64,000 bases of DNA from Variovorax sp. dw_308 (GCF_019207085.1 NZ_JAATOM010000001.1:124001-188000), one strand, 5' to 3'. Numbered from the stretch's first letter, positions 8,801 to 17,078 are shown. Notes: generated by a model not told the origin, from the sequence alone. Program-made: numbers and translations.

Positions 8801-11141
8801 CGACGTCGACGGCGACACGCTGTCCGTCACCGGCTTCAGCATCCCCGGCGTGACCGATGCCAACTACACCATCACCGATGGCAAGGGTGGCGACTCCACG
8901 GGTGAACTCACGCTCAAGGTGACGGCGGTCAACGACGCCCCGGTGGCCGGGGACGACACGCTGACGGTCAAGGAAGACACGCCGCTCGTGCTCGACCTGC
9001 TCGCCAACGACACCGATGTCGACGGCGACACGTTGAAGATCACCTCGATCAACGGCACGCCGCTCACCGGTGGCGCGCAGACCATCGACGTGCCGAACGG
9101 CAAGGTCAACGTCGCCATCGACGGCACGATCAGCTTCACGCCGAACCGCGACTACAACGGCCCGGTCAGCTTCACCTACGAGGCGAGCGATCCGTCTGGA
9201 GCCAAGGGCACGGGCACCGTGAACATCGCGGTCACGCCGGTGAACGACGCGCCCGTCATCCAAGGCCCGTCGGGCAAGCCTGCCAACCCTGGCAACCTTG
9301 GCGAAGGCAACCCGGGCAACCCCGGCCAGCCAAAGCCGGGCGCGTCTGACGACGGCACTGCCATTGTCACCGAAGACACGCCGCTGGTGGTCACGCCGGA
9401 GAACGGCCTGCTGAGGAACGTCACCGATCCCGATGGCGACACGCTCGCCATCAAGGACTTCACGGTCGACGGCGTGCCAGGCCCGATCCTGGCCGGCCAG
9501 CCCGCGAACATCCCCGGCGTGGGCGTGCTCGTCATCCACCCCGATGGCGGCTACACCTTCACCCCGGCGCCCAACTACAACGGCCCGGTGCCGGGCGTCC
9601 ACTACACGGTGGACGATGGCCACGGCGGCGAAGCGACGGGCGAGTTGATCCTGACGGTCAAGCCGGTCAACGACGCGCCCGTCGCCAACGACGACGCGGT
9701 CACGACCCTGGAAGACACACCCGTCGTGCTCGACCTGCTCGGTAACGACACCGACGCGGACGGCGACGCGCTCAAGATCACCTCGATCAACGGCACGCCG
9801 CTCACCGGTGGCGCGCAGGACATCGCTGTGCCGAACGGCATGGTGCACATCGGCAACGACGGCACGATCACATTCGTCCCGGCGCCCGACTACAACGGCC
9901 CGGTCGGCTTCAACTACGAAGTGTCCGACGCGTCGGGTGGAAAGAACACTGGCCACGTCAGCATCACGGTGACTTCGGTGAACGACGCGCCGGTGGTCAT
10001 CGGCGAAAAAATGACGGGCACGAACGATCACCCGATCGTGGCCGGTCCCAAGGATGGCCTGCTGGCCAACGATCGAGACGTCGACGGCGACGCGCTGACC
10101 ATCAAGGAGTTCACCGTTCCCGGCGTGCCGGGCCCGATCGAGGCCGGCAAGCCGGTGGAGATCCCCGGCGTCGGCACCTTGAACATCAACGCCGACGGCA
10201 GCTACAGCTTCACGCCGAACCGCAACTACAGCGGCGACCTGTCGGTGGTCTACACCGTGAGCGACGGCAAGGGCGGCCTGGTCAACGCAACGCTGACGCT
10301 GCATGTCCTGCAGGCCGACGACATGGCCCGCCACGACTATCCCTTCGTGTACGAGCCGTCGGACGACCTGTTCGGCCGCCACACGGGCGAATGGCGCAAC
10401 GCCGACGGTACCTTCGAATCGCTGACAGGCGCACCGCGCCTGGATGTCGAAGGTGCGGTGGTCGATGCCGTCAATGGCGTGCAAAGCCTGAACGGCACGC
10501 AGGAACTTAATGCCCGCGGTGTGGTGCTGCAAGCCGTCAACGGCGTGGATTCGCTGCACGGCAGTTCGGTCGAGAGCACGCAGCGCGTGTTGGGCGCGGT
10601 CGAAGGCAGCAACGTCGTCAGCCATGTCGCCAGCGACAACACGCTGCACACGCAGCTCAATGCCGTCGATGGCTTCAGCGTCGAACCGCGCTCGATCACC
10701 TCGCTGCGCTTGGACGGTGACGTGCATCTGGAACTGGTCTCGCACGGCCAGCAGACCTGGATCGACGTGAGCGACCTCGCCGCGCCGGGCCACTCCGCCA
10801 TCCAGAGCGTGAGCGCCACGCTGGCCGACGGCAAGGCGCTGCCGAGCTGGATTCGCGTCGACGGCCACGGCCACATCGCGATCGACCGCCCGGTCGGTGC
10901 CGAAGTGCTCACCTTGCGCATCAAGGTGGCGCGCGCCAGCGGCCAGTCCCAGACGCACGTGATCGAGATCGATTCGAACGCGGTGGAAATGCGCAAGGTC
11001 GGCGAATCGACGAAAGACAAGTCCGGCAAGTCGGGCAAGGCCGCCGGCAAGACGGCTTCGATGACCTTCGCGGACCAGCTCGGCCACGCCAGCAAGGCCC
11101 CGGCTTCGGTCGATGCCGAGCTGATGGCTCTGCTGGGCTGA
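5889..11141 (+). CDS. large LEPR-XLL/DUF4347 surface or secreted protein with calcium and cadherin-like repeats
   Basis: A 1750-residue protein. ATG 5889 is chosen because GAAGGAAG lies 5 bp upstream; an earlier in-frame ATG at 5805 has no such site. Residues 31-40 (LEARVLLDAA) match the LEPR-XLL N-terminal tag of very long exported proteins, with Ala replacing Pro. Residues 99-260 are a DUF4347 domain containing IISHG (His155-Gly156) and YGCD (Cys199). Thrombospondin-3-like Asp-rich calcium repeats occur near 279-305, 503-530 and 574-615 (e.g. DTDGDGVIDNTDIDDD). Six cadherin-like/tandem-95 repeats span about 837-1475, each ending near VNDAPV. A Gly/Pro-rich collagen-like linker lies near 1125-1155. 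A shorter VNGV/LNG repeat region (1518-1600) and an Ig-like segment precede the C-terminus. It is probably a cell-surface adhesin or matrix protein and the cargo of the machinery encoded upstream. It is acidic and low in Cys, as expected for a secreted repeat protein. Confidence 0.85.
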   Translation: MFKISRRQNRNTAMALTAASAAPKKIRLQALEARVLLDAAAAATAETTAEQAHAAAAPAAPDAGNAELMHALEQANSKAVAPVEAEGTRAPQQAAATGTNVYFIDRSVEDSQVLVASLGANAEVHFIESNTDGVHAIAETLQGRTDIAAIHIISHGAEGHLELGNAILSTESMQGQYRDDLTIIGHALAVNGDILIYGCDFGAGTEGAHAAEVLSDIAGADVAASTDPTGAERLGGNWTLEDHVGSIEATSVEARDWDHTLAPQAPVVVPASSTSTTLDTDGDGVIDNTDIDDDNDGILDVIEDWTPSLVDGTNEGAFGVAWTENTNTASLNSTVAGTGWTSNEGTADTWKGPFSLNGSGFWAGAMNGVPGAADGDVFIAFYNGSLTESIARTIPASAGIQVGDTVRIDFAQIFGGVNGMTTLGTVANLIFTIDGVAYSGKSLTYEGNVAKTWSTDSFTFIAKSTAPKIVVSIGGAGEARYLGFDSFEIRNVSALARTGGKDSDNDGIPDRLDIDSDNDGITDNVEAQASGSYIAPSGSGLAMTDLDHDGLDDRYDANTSDISTAASKGLTPVDTDGDGKRDYLDLDSDNDGKLDVVERGDGAPTSLTSTVDSDRDGLLDIFEGSNPNNGFVVNGNNLAGGKFTLADSDGDTASSGIGAVAMTRDFDYRDATNAPLIDLNSAATGADTARDNAVAQAGGAPGVAIASATADVNDLGDNDLSTMRIAVGGVRDGASEIVNIGGTDFVLNANSTKTVSIGGNSFSVAYTTAGGFVITRSAGGVMPEGSLDALVRGITYRDTKLAATAGNRTLSFALTDAGGTVSPTAVATISVVPGNTPPLAGADLLSTNEDTPLALNLLANDTDADGDTLRIDSINGVLLTPGTAQDIAVPHGMVKVAADGSMSFVPAADYNGPVAFNYVVRDPSGAAATGNVTVDVKSVNDAPVGRNDVGTAAEDTTLNVPKASGLLANDTDVDGDTLSVTGFSIPGVTDANYTITDGKGGDSTGELTLKVTAVNDAPVAGDDTLTVKEDTPLVLDLLANDTDVDGDTLKITSINGTPLTGGAQTIDVPNGKVNVAIDGTISFTPNRDYNGPVSFTYEASDPSGAKGTGTVNIAVTPVNDAPVIQGPSGKPANPGNLGEGNPGNPGQPKPGASDDGTAIVTEDTPLVVTPENGLLRNVTDPDGDTLAIKDFTVDGVPGPILAGQPANIPGVGVLVIHPDGGYTFTPAPNYNGPVPGVHYTVDDGHGGEATGELILTVKPVNDAPVANDDAVTTLEDTPVVLDLLGNDTDADGDALKITSINGTPLTGGAQDIAVPNGMVHIGNDGTITFVPAPDYNGPVGFNYEVSDASGGKNTGHVSITVTSVNDAPVVIGEKMTGTNDHPIVAGPKDGLLANDRDVDGDALTIKEFTVPGVPGPIEAGKPVEIPGVGTLNINADGSYSFTPNRNYSGDLSVVYTVSDGKGGLVNATLTLHVLQADDMARHDYPFVYEPSDDLFGRHTGEWRNADGTFESLTGAPRLDVEGAVVDAVNGVQSLNGTQELNARGVVLQAVNGVDSLHGSSVESTQRVLGAVEGSNVVSHVASDNTLHTQLNAVDGFSVEPRSITSLRLDGDVHLELVSHGQQTWIDVSDLAAPGHSAIQSVSATLADGKALPSWIRVDGHGHIAIDRPVGAEVLTLRIKVARASGQSQTHVIEIDSNAVEMRKVGESTKDKSGKSGKAAGKTASMTFADQLGHASKAPASVDAELMALLG
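8390..10313 (+). repeat. six in-frame tandem repeats of a cadherin-like (about 104-residue) module
   Basis: Within the large surface-protein gene, modules begin near 8390, 8703, 8928, 9345, 9664 and 9976. Each has the core 'EDTPLxLxLLANDTDxDGDTL', then 'DG-I-F-P--DYNGPV' and a closing VNDAPV. The third (8985-9186) and fifth (9723-9925) modules are strikingly similar at DNA level, including long shared runs around CTCACCGGTGGCGCGCAG. This indicates recent duplication or gene conversion. The second module is about 30 residues shorter than the others. Confidence 0.85.
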
Positions 11142-11205
11142 TCGCAGGGACAACAACACAACAAGAAGCAACGACTGCAAGCAAGGCTGGACCACCCGGC
11201 CCTGG

Positions 11206-11252
11206 CCCGCCGATCGCCCGCCTGCACACGGCGCGATCGGCGGGTATTTTTT
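11206..11252 (+). terminator. strong Rho-independent terminator after the large surface-protein gene
   Basis: A perfect 12-bp stem, CCCGCCGATCGC (11206-11217) with GCGATCGGCGGG (11233-11244), closes a 15-nt loop and is followed by TATTTTTT. It starts 64 bp after the stop codon of the large protein. Confidence 0.92.
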
Positions 11253-11293
11253 GCCCGAAATAAGCATCCGCAGCCCCGCCCGATAATTCCTCG

Positions 11294-12079
11294 ATGCTTT
11301 TCCTGTTGTCGCCCGCCAAGTCCCTGGACTACGAAACCCCCGTCCCGGCCGACCTGCCCGCCACCAAGCCCGTGTTCGAAGGTCCCAAGGGGCCGTCATC
11401 CGAACTGATCACGCTGCTGCGCGAAAAATCACCGCAGCAGATCGCCGAGTTGATGCACCTGTCGGACAACCTTTCCGCGCTCAACGTCGGCCGCTACGCC
11501 GCCTGGGCACAGCGGAGCACCGCCAGGAATGCGAAGCAGGCGGCGCTGGCCTTCGATGGCGACGTCTACGGCGGCCTCGACGCCAAGACCCTCGAGCCCG
11601 CGCAACTCGACTGGGCCCAGCAACACATCGTGATCCTCAGCGGCCTCTACGGCGTGCTGCGGCCGCTCGACCGGCTGCAGCCCTATCGCCTGGAAATGGG
11701 CACGCCGCTGCCCAACCGCCACGGCAACAACCTCTACGACTTCTGGGGCAGCCGCATCTCGGACTACCTCAACAAGCGCGCCGCGGCCGACCGCACGCCG
11801 GTGGTCGTCAACCTGGCGTCGAACGAGTACTTCCGGTCGGTCGACCGCAAGGCGCTGAAGGCCCGCATCGTCGAATGCGTGTTCGAGGAATGGAAGGGCG
11901 ACCGTTACAAAGTCATCAGCTTCTTCGCCAAGCGGGCGCGCGGCCTCATGGCACGATGGGCCATCCTGCACCAGGCCACGACGCCCCGTGCACTCGAGAA
12001 ATTCGACCTGGAGGGCTATCGCTTCGATGCCGCTGCGTCGAAGCCCGACAGACTCGTTTTTCGGAGGAAGACGCAATGA
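11294..12079 (+). CDS. yaaA: peroxide stress protein YaaA (UPF0246/DUF328)
   Basis: A 261-residue cytosolic protein with the family's N-terminal signature LFLLSPAKSLDYE. Conserved blocks follow: VYGGLDAKTL (about 93-102), HIVILSGLYGVLRPLD (about 112-127), YRLEMGT and VVNLASNEYF (about 174-183). Length agrees with the usual 250-260 residues. In E. coli YaaA is induced by peroxide through OxyR and lowers free iron, limiting Fenton damage to DNA. It is the first gene after the large surface-protein terminator. Its stop overlaps the start of the downstream dioxygenase gene (ATGA), so the two are translationally coupled. No OxyR site was identified by eye. Confidence 0.95.
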   Translation: MLFLLSPAKSLDYETPVPADLPATKPVFEGPKGPSSELITLLREKSPQQIAELMHLSDNLSALNVGRYAAWAQRSTARNAKQAALAFDGDVYGGLDAKTLEPAQLDWAQQHIVILSGLYGVLRPLDRLQPYRLEMGTPLPNRHGNNLYDFWGSRISDYLNKRAAADRTPVVVNLASNEYFRSVDRKALKARIVECVFEEWKGDRYKVISFFAKRARGLMARWAILHQATTPRALEKFDLEGYRFDAAASKPDRLVFRRKTQ

Positions 12080-12921
12080 GCGGAGCACAGGCAGTGAGTC
12101 CGGAGCTGCGCGCCTGGATCGTGTCGCAACTGGCCGCGGGCCATTCGATACCCGCATTGAAGACCTCGATGCGCGATGCCGGCTGGCACGACGACGTGGC
12201 CAGCGCCGCGCTGGCCGAACTCGGCCCGCTGGCAACCGGCGCGGGCGTGGCCCCGGCGCCCCCGCGCGAGATGCCGGGGCCCGACCTGAGCAACGCACCT
12301 TTGGAGATCGATGCCGATGGCCGCAAGGTGCAGGTGCTGCAGACCCTGCAGAACCCGCGCGTGATCGTGTTCGGCAACCTGCTGTCGGACGACGAATGCG
12401 AGGGCCTGATCGCTGCCGCGCGCGAACGGCTGGCACGCTCGCTCACGGTCGAGACCAAGACCGGTGGCGAAGTCCTCAACATCGATCGCACCAGCGACGG
12501 CATGTTCTTCGAGCGCGGGGAAAACGCCATCGTCGCGCGGCTGGAGTCGCGCCTCGCGGCCCTGTTGCGCTGGCCGATCGAGTTCGGCGAGGGCCTGCAG
12601 ATCCTGCGCTACAGCCCCGGCGCGCAGTACCGCCCGCACTACGACTACTTCGACCCGGTCGAGCCCGGCACGCCGGTCATCCTCAAGCGCGGCGGACAGC
12701 GCGTGGCGACGCTGGTCATGTACTTGCAGTCGCCGGAGCAGGGCGGGGCGACCACCTTCCCCGACGTCGGCCTGGAAGTGGGGCCGGTGCGCGGTAGCGG
12801 CGTGTTCTTCAGCTACGACCGGCCCGATCCGGCCACCAAGACGCTCCACGGCGGCGCACCCGTTCTCGCAGGCGAGAAATGGGTCGCGACCAAATGGCTG
12901 CGCGAACGCGAATTCAAGTAA
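12076..12921 (+). CDS. 2-oxoglutarate/Fe(II) oxygenase, prolyl-4-hydroxylase-like
   Basis: A 281-residue protein. ATG 12076 overlaps the yaaA stop; the frame is open further upstream but there it lies inside yaaA. The C-terminal half is a P4Hc double-stranded beta-helix. The iron facial triad is visible as His188 and Asp190 in YRPHYDYF and the distal His258 in TLHGG, and Lys268 is placed to bind 2-oxoglutarate. The N-terminal 60 residues are a small helical region (LRAWIVSQLAAGHS) seen in bacterial homologues. The family hydroxylates prolyl or related residues in proteins; the substrate here is unknown. Coupling to yaaA and closeness to an alpha/beta hydrolase and queF suggest one multi-gene transcript of housekeeping character. 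Confidence 0.88.
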   Translation: MSGAQAVSPELRAWIVSQLAAGHSIPALKTSMRDAGWHDDVASAALAELGPLATGAGVAPAPPREMPGPDLSNAPLEIDADGRKVQVLQTLQNPRVIVFGNLLSDDECEGLIAAARERLARSLTVETKTGGEVLNIDRTSDGMFFERGENAIVARLESRLAALLRWPIEFGEGLQILRYSPGAQYRPHYDYFDPVEPGTPVILKRGGQRVATLVMYLQSPEQGGATTFPDVGLEVGPVRGSGVFFSYDRPDPATKTLHGGAPVLAGEKWVATKWLREREFK

Positions 12922-12932
12922 ACAGGCACCTC

Positions 12933-13832
12933 ATGAAACTCAAGGCAAACGGAATCCAGATCGAAGTCGACGACAGCGGGGCCGACGGCAGCCAGGGCGA
13001 CCGCCCGGTGGTGCTGCTCATCATGGGCCTGGGCATGCAGCTGATCGGCTGGCCGCCCGACTTCGTGCAGCCGCTCGTGGACGCGGGTTTTCGGGTAGTG
13101 CGCTACGACAACCGCGACATCGGCCTGAGCGAAGGCTTCGAGCACAAGGGCAAGCGCAGCCTGGTGTGGCAGACGCTGCGCCAGCGCATCGGCCTGCGTG
13201 TGCACTCGGCCTACACGCTGCAGGACATGGCCAACGACGCGCTCGGCGTGCTCGATGCGCTGGGTGTGCAGCGCGCGCATGTGATCGGCGCCTCGATGGG
13301 CGGCATGATCGCGCAACGCGTCGCCGCCACCGCGCCGGATCGCGTGCTGAGCCTGACCAGCATCATGAGTTCGAGCGGCGCGCGCGGGCTGCCCGGTCCG
13401 CATCCGCAGATCGCCAGCGGCCTGATGCGCCGCCCGAGGAGCCACGACGAAGACGCGCTGGTCGACTTCAGCGTCGGCTTCATCAAGCTCATCGCGAGCC
13501 CGGCGTACCCCTATGAACCCGTCGCATTGGCCACGCGCGTGCGCACCGGCATCCGGCGCGCCTACCGTCCCGACGGCGTGGTGCGCCAGATGCTCGCGAT
13601 CGGCGCGGACAGCGACCGGCCCACGGTGCTGTCGAAGATCAAGAGCCCGACGCTGGTGCTGCATGGCGATGCCGACAAGCTGGTGCCCATGGCATGCGGG
13701 CAGGATTCGGCCCGCCGCATTCCGGGCGCGCGCTTCGTGCCGATCGCAGGCATGGGGCACGACCTGCCGCCGCAGGTGAGCGCCATCCTGCTGGAGCACA
13801 TCGTTCCCTTCCTCCGGGACCACGCTGCATGA
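12933..13832 (+). CDS. alpha/beta-fold hydrolase
   Basis: A 299-residue protein. The start is placed at ATG 12933 ([12 protein letters not shown]), 11 bp after the preceding stop; the frame is open a little further upstream within the oxygenase gene. The nucleophile elbow GASMGGM puts the catalytic Ser at residue 121. HGDADKLVP is the region expected to hold the acid, and His276 in GMGHDLPP completes the triad. The oxyanion-hole region is LLIMGLGMQ near residues 29-37. It belongs to the broad hydrolase_1 group (esterases, epoxide hydrolases, lactonases); substrate cannot be assigned. Its stop overlaps the start of queF (ATGA). Confidence 0.87.
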   Translation: MKLKANGIQIEVDDSGADGSQGDRPVVLLIMGLGMQLIGWPPDFVQPLVDAGFRVVRYDNRDIGLSEGFEHKGKRSLVWQTLRQRIGLRVHSAYTLQDMANDALGVLDALGVQRAHVIGASMGGMIAQRVAATAPDRVLSLTSIMSSSGARGLPGPHPQIASGLMRRPRSHDEDALVDFSVGFIKLIASPAYPYEPVALATRVRTGIRRAYRPDGVVRQMLAIGADSDRPTVLSKIKSPTLVLHGDADKLVPMACGQDSARRIPGARFVPIAGMGHDLPPQVSAILLEHIVPFLRDHAA

Positions 13833-14686
13833 GCCTTTCGAACACGCCCGAGGAGTCGCAGCTCGGCCGTCGCTCGGCCTATGTCGACCAGTACGACGCG
13901 AGCCAGTTGTTTCCCATCGCGCGCGCAACCCAGCGCGAGGCCATGGGCATCCGGGAAGGCGCCTTGCCCTTCTTCGGCGCCGACCTCTGGACCGGCTTCG
14001 AACTGAGCTGGCTCAACGCGCGCGGCAAGCCGCAACTGGCCATCGTGCACTTCACGATCCCGTGCGAGACGCCCAACATCATCGAGAGCAAGTCCTTCAA
14101 GCTCTACCTCAACAGCTTCAACAGCACCGTGTTCGCCAGTGCCGACGCGGTGCGCGAGCGGCTGCGTGCCGACCTGTCCGAAGCCACCTGGCGCGGCAGC
14201 GACCGCAGCGGCGGCATCGGCGTGCGGCTGGTGCTGCCCGATGCATTCGACCAGGAGCCCGTGCACGAGATGGACGGGCTCAACCTCGACCGGCTCGACA
14301 TCGAATGCACGCACTACCAGCCCGCGCCGGAGCTGCTTCGTGCCGACCAGGACGAAGTGCACGTCAACGAGACGCTGACCAGCCGCCTGCTCAAGAGCAA
14401 CTGCCTGGTCACCGGCCAGCCCGACTGGGGCAGCGTGCAGATCCGCTACAGCGGCCCGCCCATCGACCAGGCGGGCCTGCTGGCATACATCGTGAGCTTC
14501 CGCAACCACAACGAGTTCCACGAGCCTTGCGCCGAGCGCATCTTCAACGACATCCTGCAACGCTGCAAACCGACCAAGCTGGCCGTGTATGCCCGCTACA
14601 CGCGACGCGGCGGACTGGACATCAATCCGTTCCGTACCAGCTGGCCGCAGGCGCTGCCAGCCAACGTACGCACCGCGCGACAGTAG
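13829..14686 (+). CDS. queF: NADPH-dependent 7-cyano-7-deazaguanine reductase
   Basis: A 285-residue enzyme that reduces preQ0 to preQ1 in queuosine biosynthesis for tRNA modification. The length and two-lobed layout match the long (type II, E. coli-like) form. The N-terminal lobe carries the [13 protein letters not shown] substrate-binding motif (about 86-98). The C-terminal lobe has the catalytic cysteine Cys192 in [12 protein letters not shown] with partner Asp199. The [11 protein letters not shown] segment near residue 223 supplies further substrate contacts. The start ATG 13829 overlaps the upstream hydrolase stop. No other queuosine gene is present in the window. Confidence 0.96.
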   Translation: MSLSNTPEESQLGRRSAYVDQYDASQLFPIARATQREAMGIREGALPFFGADLWTGFELSWLNARGKPQLAIVHFTIPCETPNIIESKSFKLYLNSFNSTVFASADAVRERLRADLSEATWRGSDRSGGIGVRLVLPDAFDQEPVHEMDGLNLDRLDIECTHYQPAPELLRADQDEVHVNETLTSRLLKSNCLVTGQPDWGSVQIRYSGPPIDQAGLLAYIVSFRNHNEFHEPCAERIFNDILQRCKPTKLAVYARYTRRGGLDINPFRTSWPQALPANVRTARQ

Positions 14687-14757
14687 GCACGCTCCTACAG
14701 CCAGGGCGCGCGGCCGGGACCATACTCACCGCTTCGACAATTTCCCCGGAGGGCGCC

Positions 14758-15129
14758 TTGAACGTGTTGATCGTTGACGACAACGAGTCTGCGGCCGACC
14801 TGTTGCAGGAATTGCTCTTGTTGCAGGACCACACCGCCCGCTGCTGCTACAACGCGCGGCAGGCGCTCGATGCATCGGCGTCGGAGCAGTTCGACGCAGC
14901 GCTCATCGACCTTTCCTTGCCAGACCTTCCCGGCAGCGAAGTCGCTCGCCACCTGCGCAGCACCAGCGGCGGACAACCCGTGCTGCTGGTGGCGATTTCC
15001 GGCTACTCCGAGCAAGACGCTACCGGCGCCAAGGCACGCGACCTGTTCGACCACTATTTGCAGAAGCCGATCGATTTCGACGCGCTCGACCGCATCCTCG
15101 CGGCGCCGCGCGTGCGCGCTTCTGCATGA
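14758..15129 (+). CDS. stand-alone receiver-domain response regulator
   Basis: A 123-residue CheY-like protein. A TTG start at 14758 is chosen because CGGAGGG lies just upstream at proper spacing; no ATG is available at the domain boundary and the longer open frame overlaps queF. The acidic pocket is Asp7-Asp8, the phospho-acceptor is Asp51 in ALIDLSLPDLPG, a Ser occurs in VAISGYS, and the conserved Lys is in LQKPID. It has no output domain, so it must act by protein contact or phosphorelay. Its stop overlaps the next gene (ATGA), which encodes a histidine-phosphotransferase-like protein, giving a coupled pair. Confidence 0.85.
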   Translation: MNVLIVDDNESAADLLQELLLLQDHTARCCYNARQALDASASEQFDAALIDLSLPDLPGSEVARHLRSTSGGQPVLLVAISGYSEQDATGAKARDLFDHYLQKPIDFDALDRILAAPRVRASA

Positions 15130-15806
15130 AGGCTTCGCCGAGTGCCAGGAGCTGGATCGCGGCGGGCGTTCGGCACGAGTTGCTGACGCGCGCGCTGCCG
15201 GCATTGCGCCACGACATGGTGGCGCCGGTGTCGGTCATTCGCATGGGTTTGCTGATGCTCAAGCGCCAGGTCGCGGCGGACCCGATCGACGCTTCGACCT
15301 GCGCCCAGCGTGTTGAACTGGTGGAAAGCCAGGTCGGCGCCCTCGTTGCCGGCGTTCGCTCGCTGCGCGACTGGGAACTGGCCACCGCCGACGAGGGCAT
15401 CACGCGATCGGCGCTGGTGGCGCAGTGTGTCTCGCTGATGCGCGCGGCCTACGAGATGCAGGGCATTTCGCTCGATGTCGACTCCGGGCTGGAGCCTGTG
15501 GAAGGCGAGACCCATTGGCCGCAATCGGCAGCCTTGCGCTACCTGCTGCTGGGCGGCATGGGGCATCTGCACGACAGCATCCAGGGCCTTGGCGCGGTCC
15601 GCATCGCGCCAGAGGGCACTCGCGCGCTGCGCCTGACGGCCGTCACGCACGACCAGGGCAGCGCACCGCGAGACAGCGCGGACGCACACCGCGCGCCGCG
15701 CGCGCTGGCCATCGACGCGATCGCCTTGCAGAGCCTGGCGGACGACCTCGGCTACGCCGTGACGCGCGAGGGCTCGACCCTGGTCCTGGATTTCGGGGCA
15801 GCCTGA
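15126..15806 (+). CDS. putative histidine phosphotransferase / degenerate histidine kinase (ChpT-like)
   Basis: A 226-residue protein without transmembrane segments. An H-box-like motif, LPALRHDMVAPVSVIRMG, puts a candidate phospho-His at residue 29 at the start of a two-helix hairpin (about 22-85), as in the DHp domain of histidine kinases. The remainder has no clear N, G1 or G2 ATP-binding boxes, although the layout 'LRYLLLGGMGHL' followed by 'VLDFGAA' at the end is reminiscent of a worn-down HATPase fold. This pattern fits ChpT/Spo0B-type phosphotransferases better than an active kinase. It is co-translated with the stand-alone receiver. The assignment is inference from motif and context. 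Its 3' end overlaps the convergent topoisomerase gene by 55 bp. Confidence 0.55.
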   Translation: MKASPSARSWIAAGVRHELLTRALPALRHDMVAPVSVIRMGLLMLKRQVAADPIDASTCAQRVELVESQVGALVAGVRSLRDWELATADEGITRSALVAQCVSLMRAAYEMQGISLDVDSGLEPVEGETHWPQSAALRYLLLGGMGHLHDSIQGLGAVRIAPEGTRALRLTAVTHDQGSAPRDSADAHRAPRALAIDAIALQSLADDLGYAVTREGSTLVLDFGAA

Positions 15807-16903
15807 CGCGCGTTGCGTGACGCGCGTCGTCGCTGCAGCCGCAGGAAGGTCAGCAGCCGGGCCTCCGCGGCCAGCAGCCGGCGCGCGCCGGACGCGCGGC
15901 CCGCGATCTCCTTCCAGATATCGGTCATCGCGTCTGCATCGGCCGCGAGGCTGCTGCCCAGCGCCAGCACCGCCGGGTGGACGTACGCCTTCTTGCAGAC
16001 CGCCGGCGTGTTGCCGAGTCGCGCCGCCACTGCAGCCAGGATTTCCTTGATGCCCGGGCGCGTGCCGCCTGGCGTGCCGCACAGCGGCGCGTTGCAGGCC
16101 AGCCGCGTAAGTTCCAGCGCCTGGACGGTGCCATGCCAGGTGCGGAAATCCTTGGCCGTGAATGGGCCGCCAGGCGCGGCTTCGCGCAGGTAGTCGTTCA
16201 CGTCGGTGGACGAGAGGCTGTGGGGGGCGCCGTCTTCGTCCTGGTACTGGAACAGTTCCTGCCCGGGCAGTTGCTGGCAGCGCCGCACCACGTTCGCCAC
16301 GCGCGGGTCGTCGACCCTCGCCTCATGCATCACGCCGCTCTTGCCGCGGAAACGCAGCATCAAGGCACTCCCACGCACCTGGGCGTGGCGATTGCGCAGG
16401 GTGGTCAGCCCGAAGGAGCCGTTGCTGCTGGCGTACTCCTCGTTGCCCACGCGCACGAAGGTGGTGTCGAGCAGGCGCACGAGCGTGGCGAGCACCAGCG
16501 TGCGCTTCAGTGGCGCACCGCGGCCCGGCTGCAGGTCGCGCGCGACGCGGGCGCGGATGCGCGGCAGCGCCTGGCCGAAAGCCTCGAGCCGGTCGAACTT
16601 GGTCTGGTCCTTCAGCGCGCGCCAGCCAGCGTGATAGCGGTATTGCGTGCGTCCGCGCGCGTCCTGGCCGGTCGCTTGCAGGTGCCCATTGGCCAACGGG
16701 CAGATCCATACGCGCTCGTACGCCGGCGGAATGGCGAGTTGGCGGATGCGCGCAATCTCCTTTGCGTCGCTGAGCCATTCGCCATTCGTATCCCTGTAGC
16801 GGAATGTGGTACCGGTCTTCACCCGACTGAAGCCCGGCATGTCCGGCCTGACGTAGATCAGGCTCAGACCATCGGCTATCTGAAGTCTAGGTTGGCGCTG
16901 CAT
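15752..16903 (-). CDS. DNA topoisomerase IB (eukaryotic/poxvirus-like)
   Basis: A 383-residue enzyme. The start is placed at the ATG at 16903 (MQRQPRLQIADGLSLIYV); the frame is open to 17146 but that extension looks non-coding. The N-terminal domain has the family's 'RRxxxGxxFRYRD' region (here GTTFRYRDTNGEWL). The catalytic domain carries RVGNEEYASSNGSFGLTTL with the first catalytic Arg, AKDFRTWHGTV, and the nucleophile Tyr307 in KKAYVHPAVL. It relaxes supercoils of either sign by a 3'-phosphotyrosyl nick. Bacterial copies are sporadic accessory enzymes rather than the essential topoisomerase. It converges with the receiver/phosphotransferase pair. Confidence 0.93.
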   Translation of the reverse strand: MQRQPRLQIADGLSLIYVRPDMPGFSRVKTGTTFRYRDTNGEWLSDAKEIARIRQLAIPPAYERVWICPLANGHLQATGQDARGRTQYRYHAGWRALKDQTKFDRLEAFGQALPRIRARVARDLQPGRGAPLKRTLVLATLVRLLDTTFVRVGNEEYASSNGSFGLTTLRNRHAQVRGSALMLRFRGKSGVMHEARVDDPRVANVVRRCQQLPGQELFQYQDEDGAPHSLSSTDVNDYLREAAPGGPFTAKDFRTWHGTVQALELTRLACNAPLCGTPGGTRPGIKEILAAVAARLGNTPAVCKKAYVHPAVLALGSSLAADADAMTDIWKEIAGRASGARRLLAAEARLLTFLRLQRRRASRNARQAAPKSRTRVEPSRVTA

Positions 16904-17078
16904 GTCACATTGCTCGGCGATACTTTTTCCGGCGTCATGAAGACGTCGGCATGAAACGTGGTAAAGGGAAAAAGTTACCGGTTCGTGCCGTTTCCGAATC
17001 AAGAAGTTCACGGGAGCGAACGATGCCGGCAACACCGTCACACCCCGCGCATGCTTGCGCGCTTTCCACTTCGCAGCG

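Noticed and set aside
8390..10313. Regularly spaced repeats considered as a CRISPR-like array
   Set aside because: The periodicity is protein-level (about 104 codons), in frame within a gene, and the units are diverged cadherin-like modules.
5901..11399. Very long open frame (1832 codons) antisense to the large surface-protein gene
   Set aside because: It mirrors the GC-rich codon pattern of the real gene, is rich in Arg/Val/Asp repeats and has no start signal or recognisable domain.
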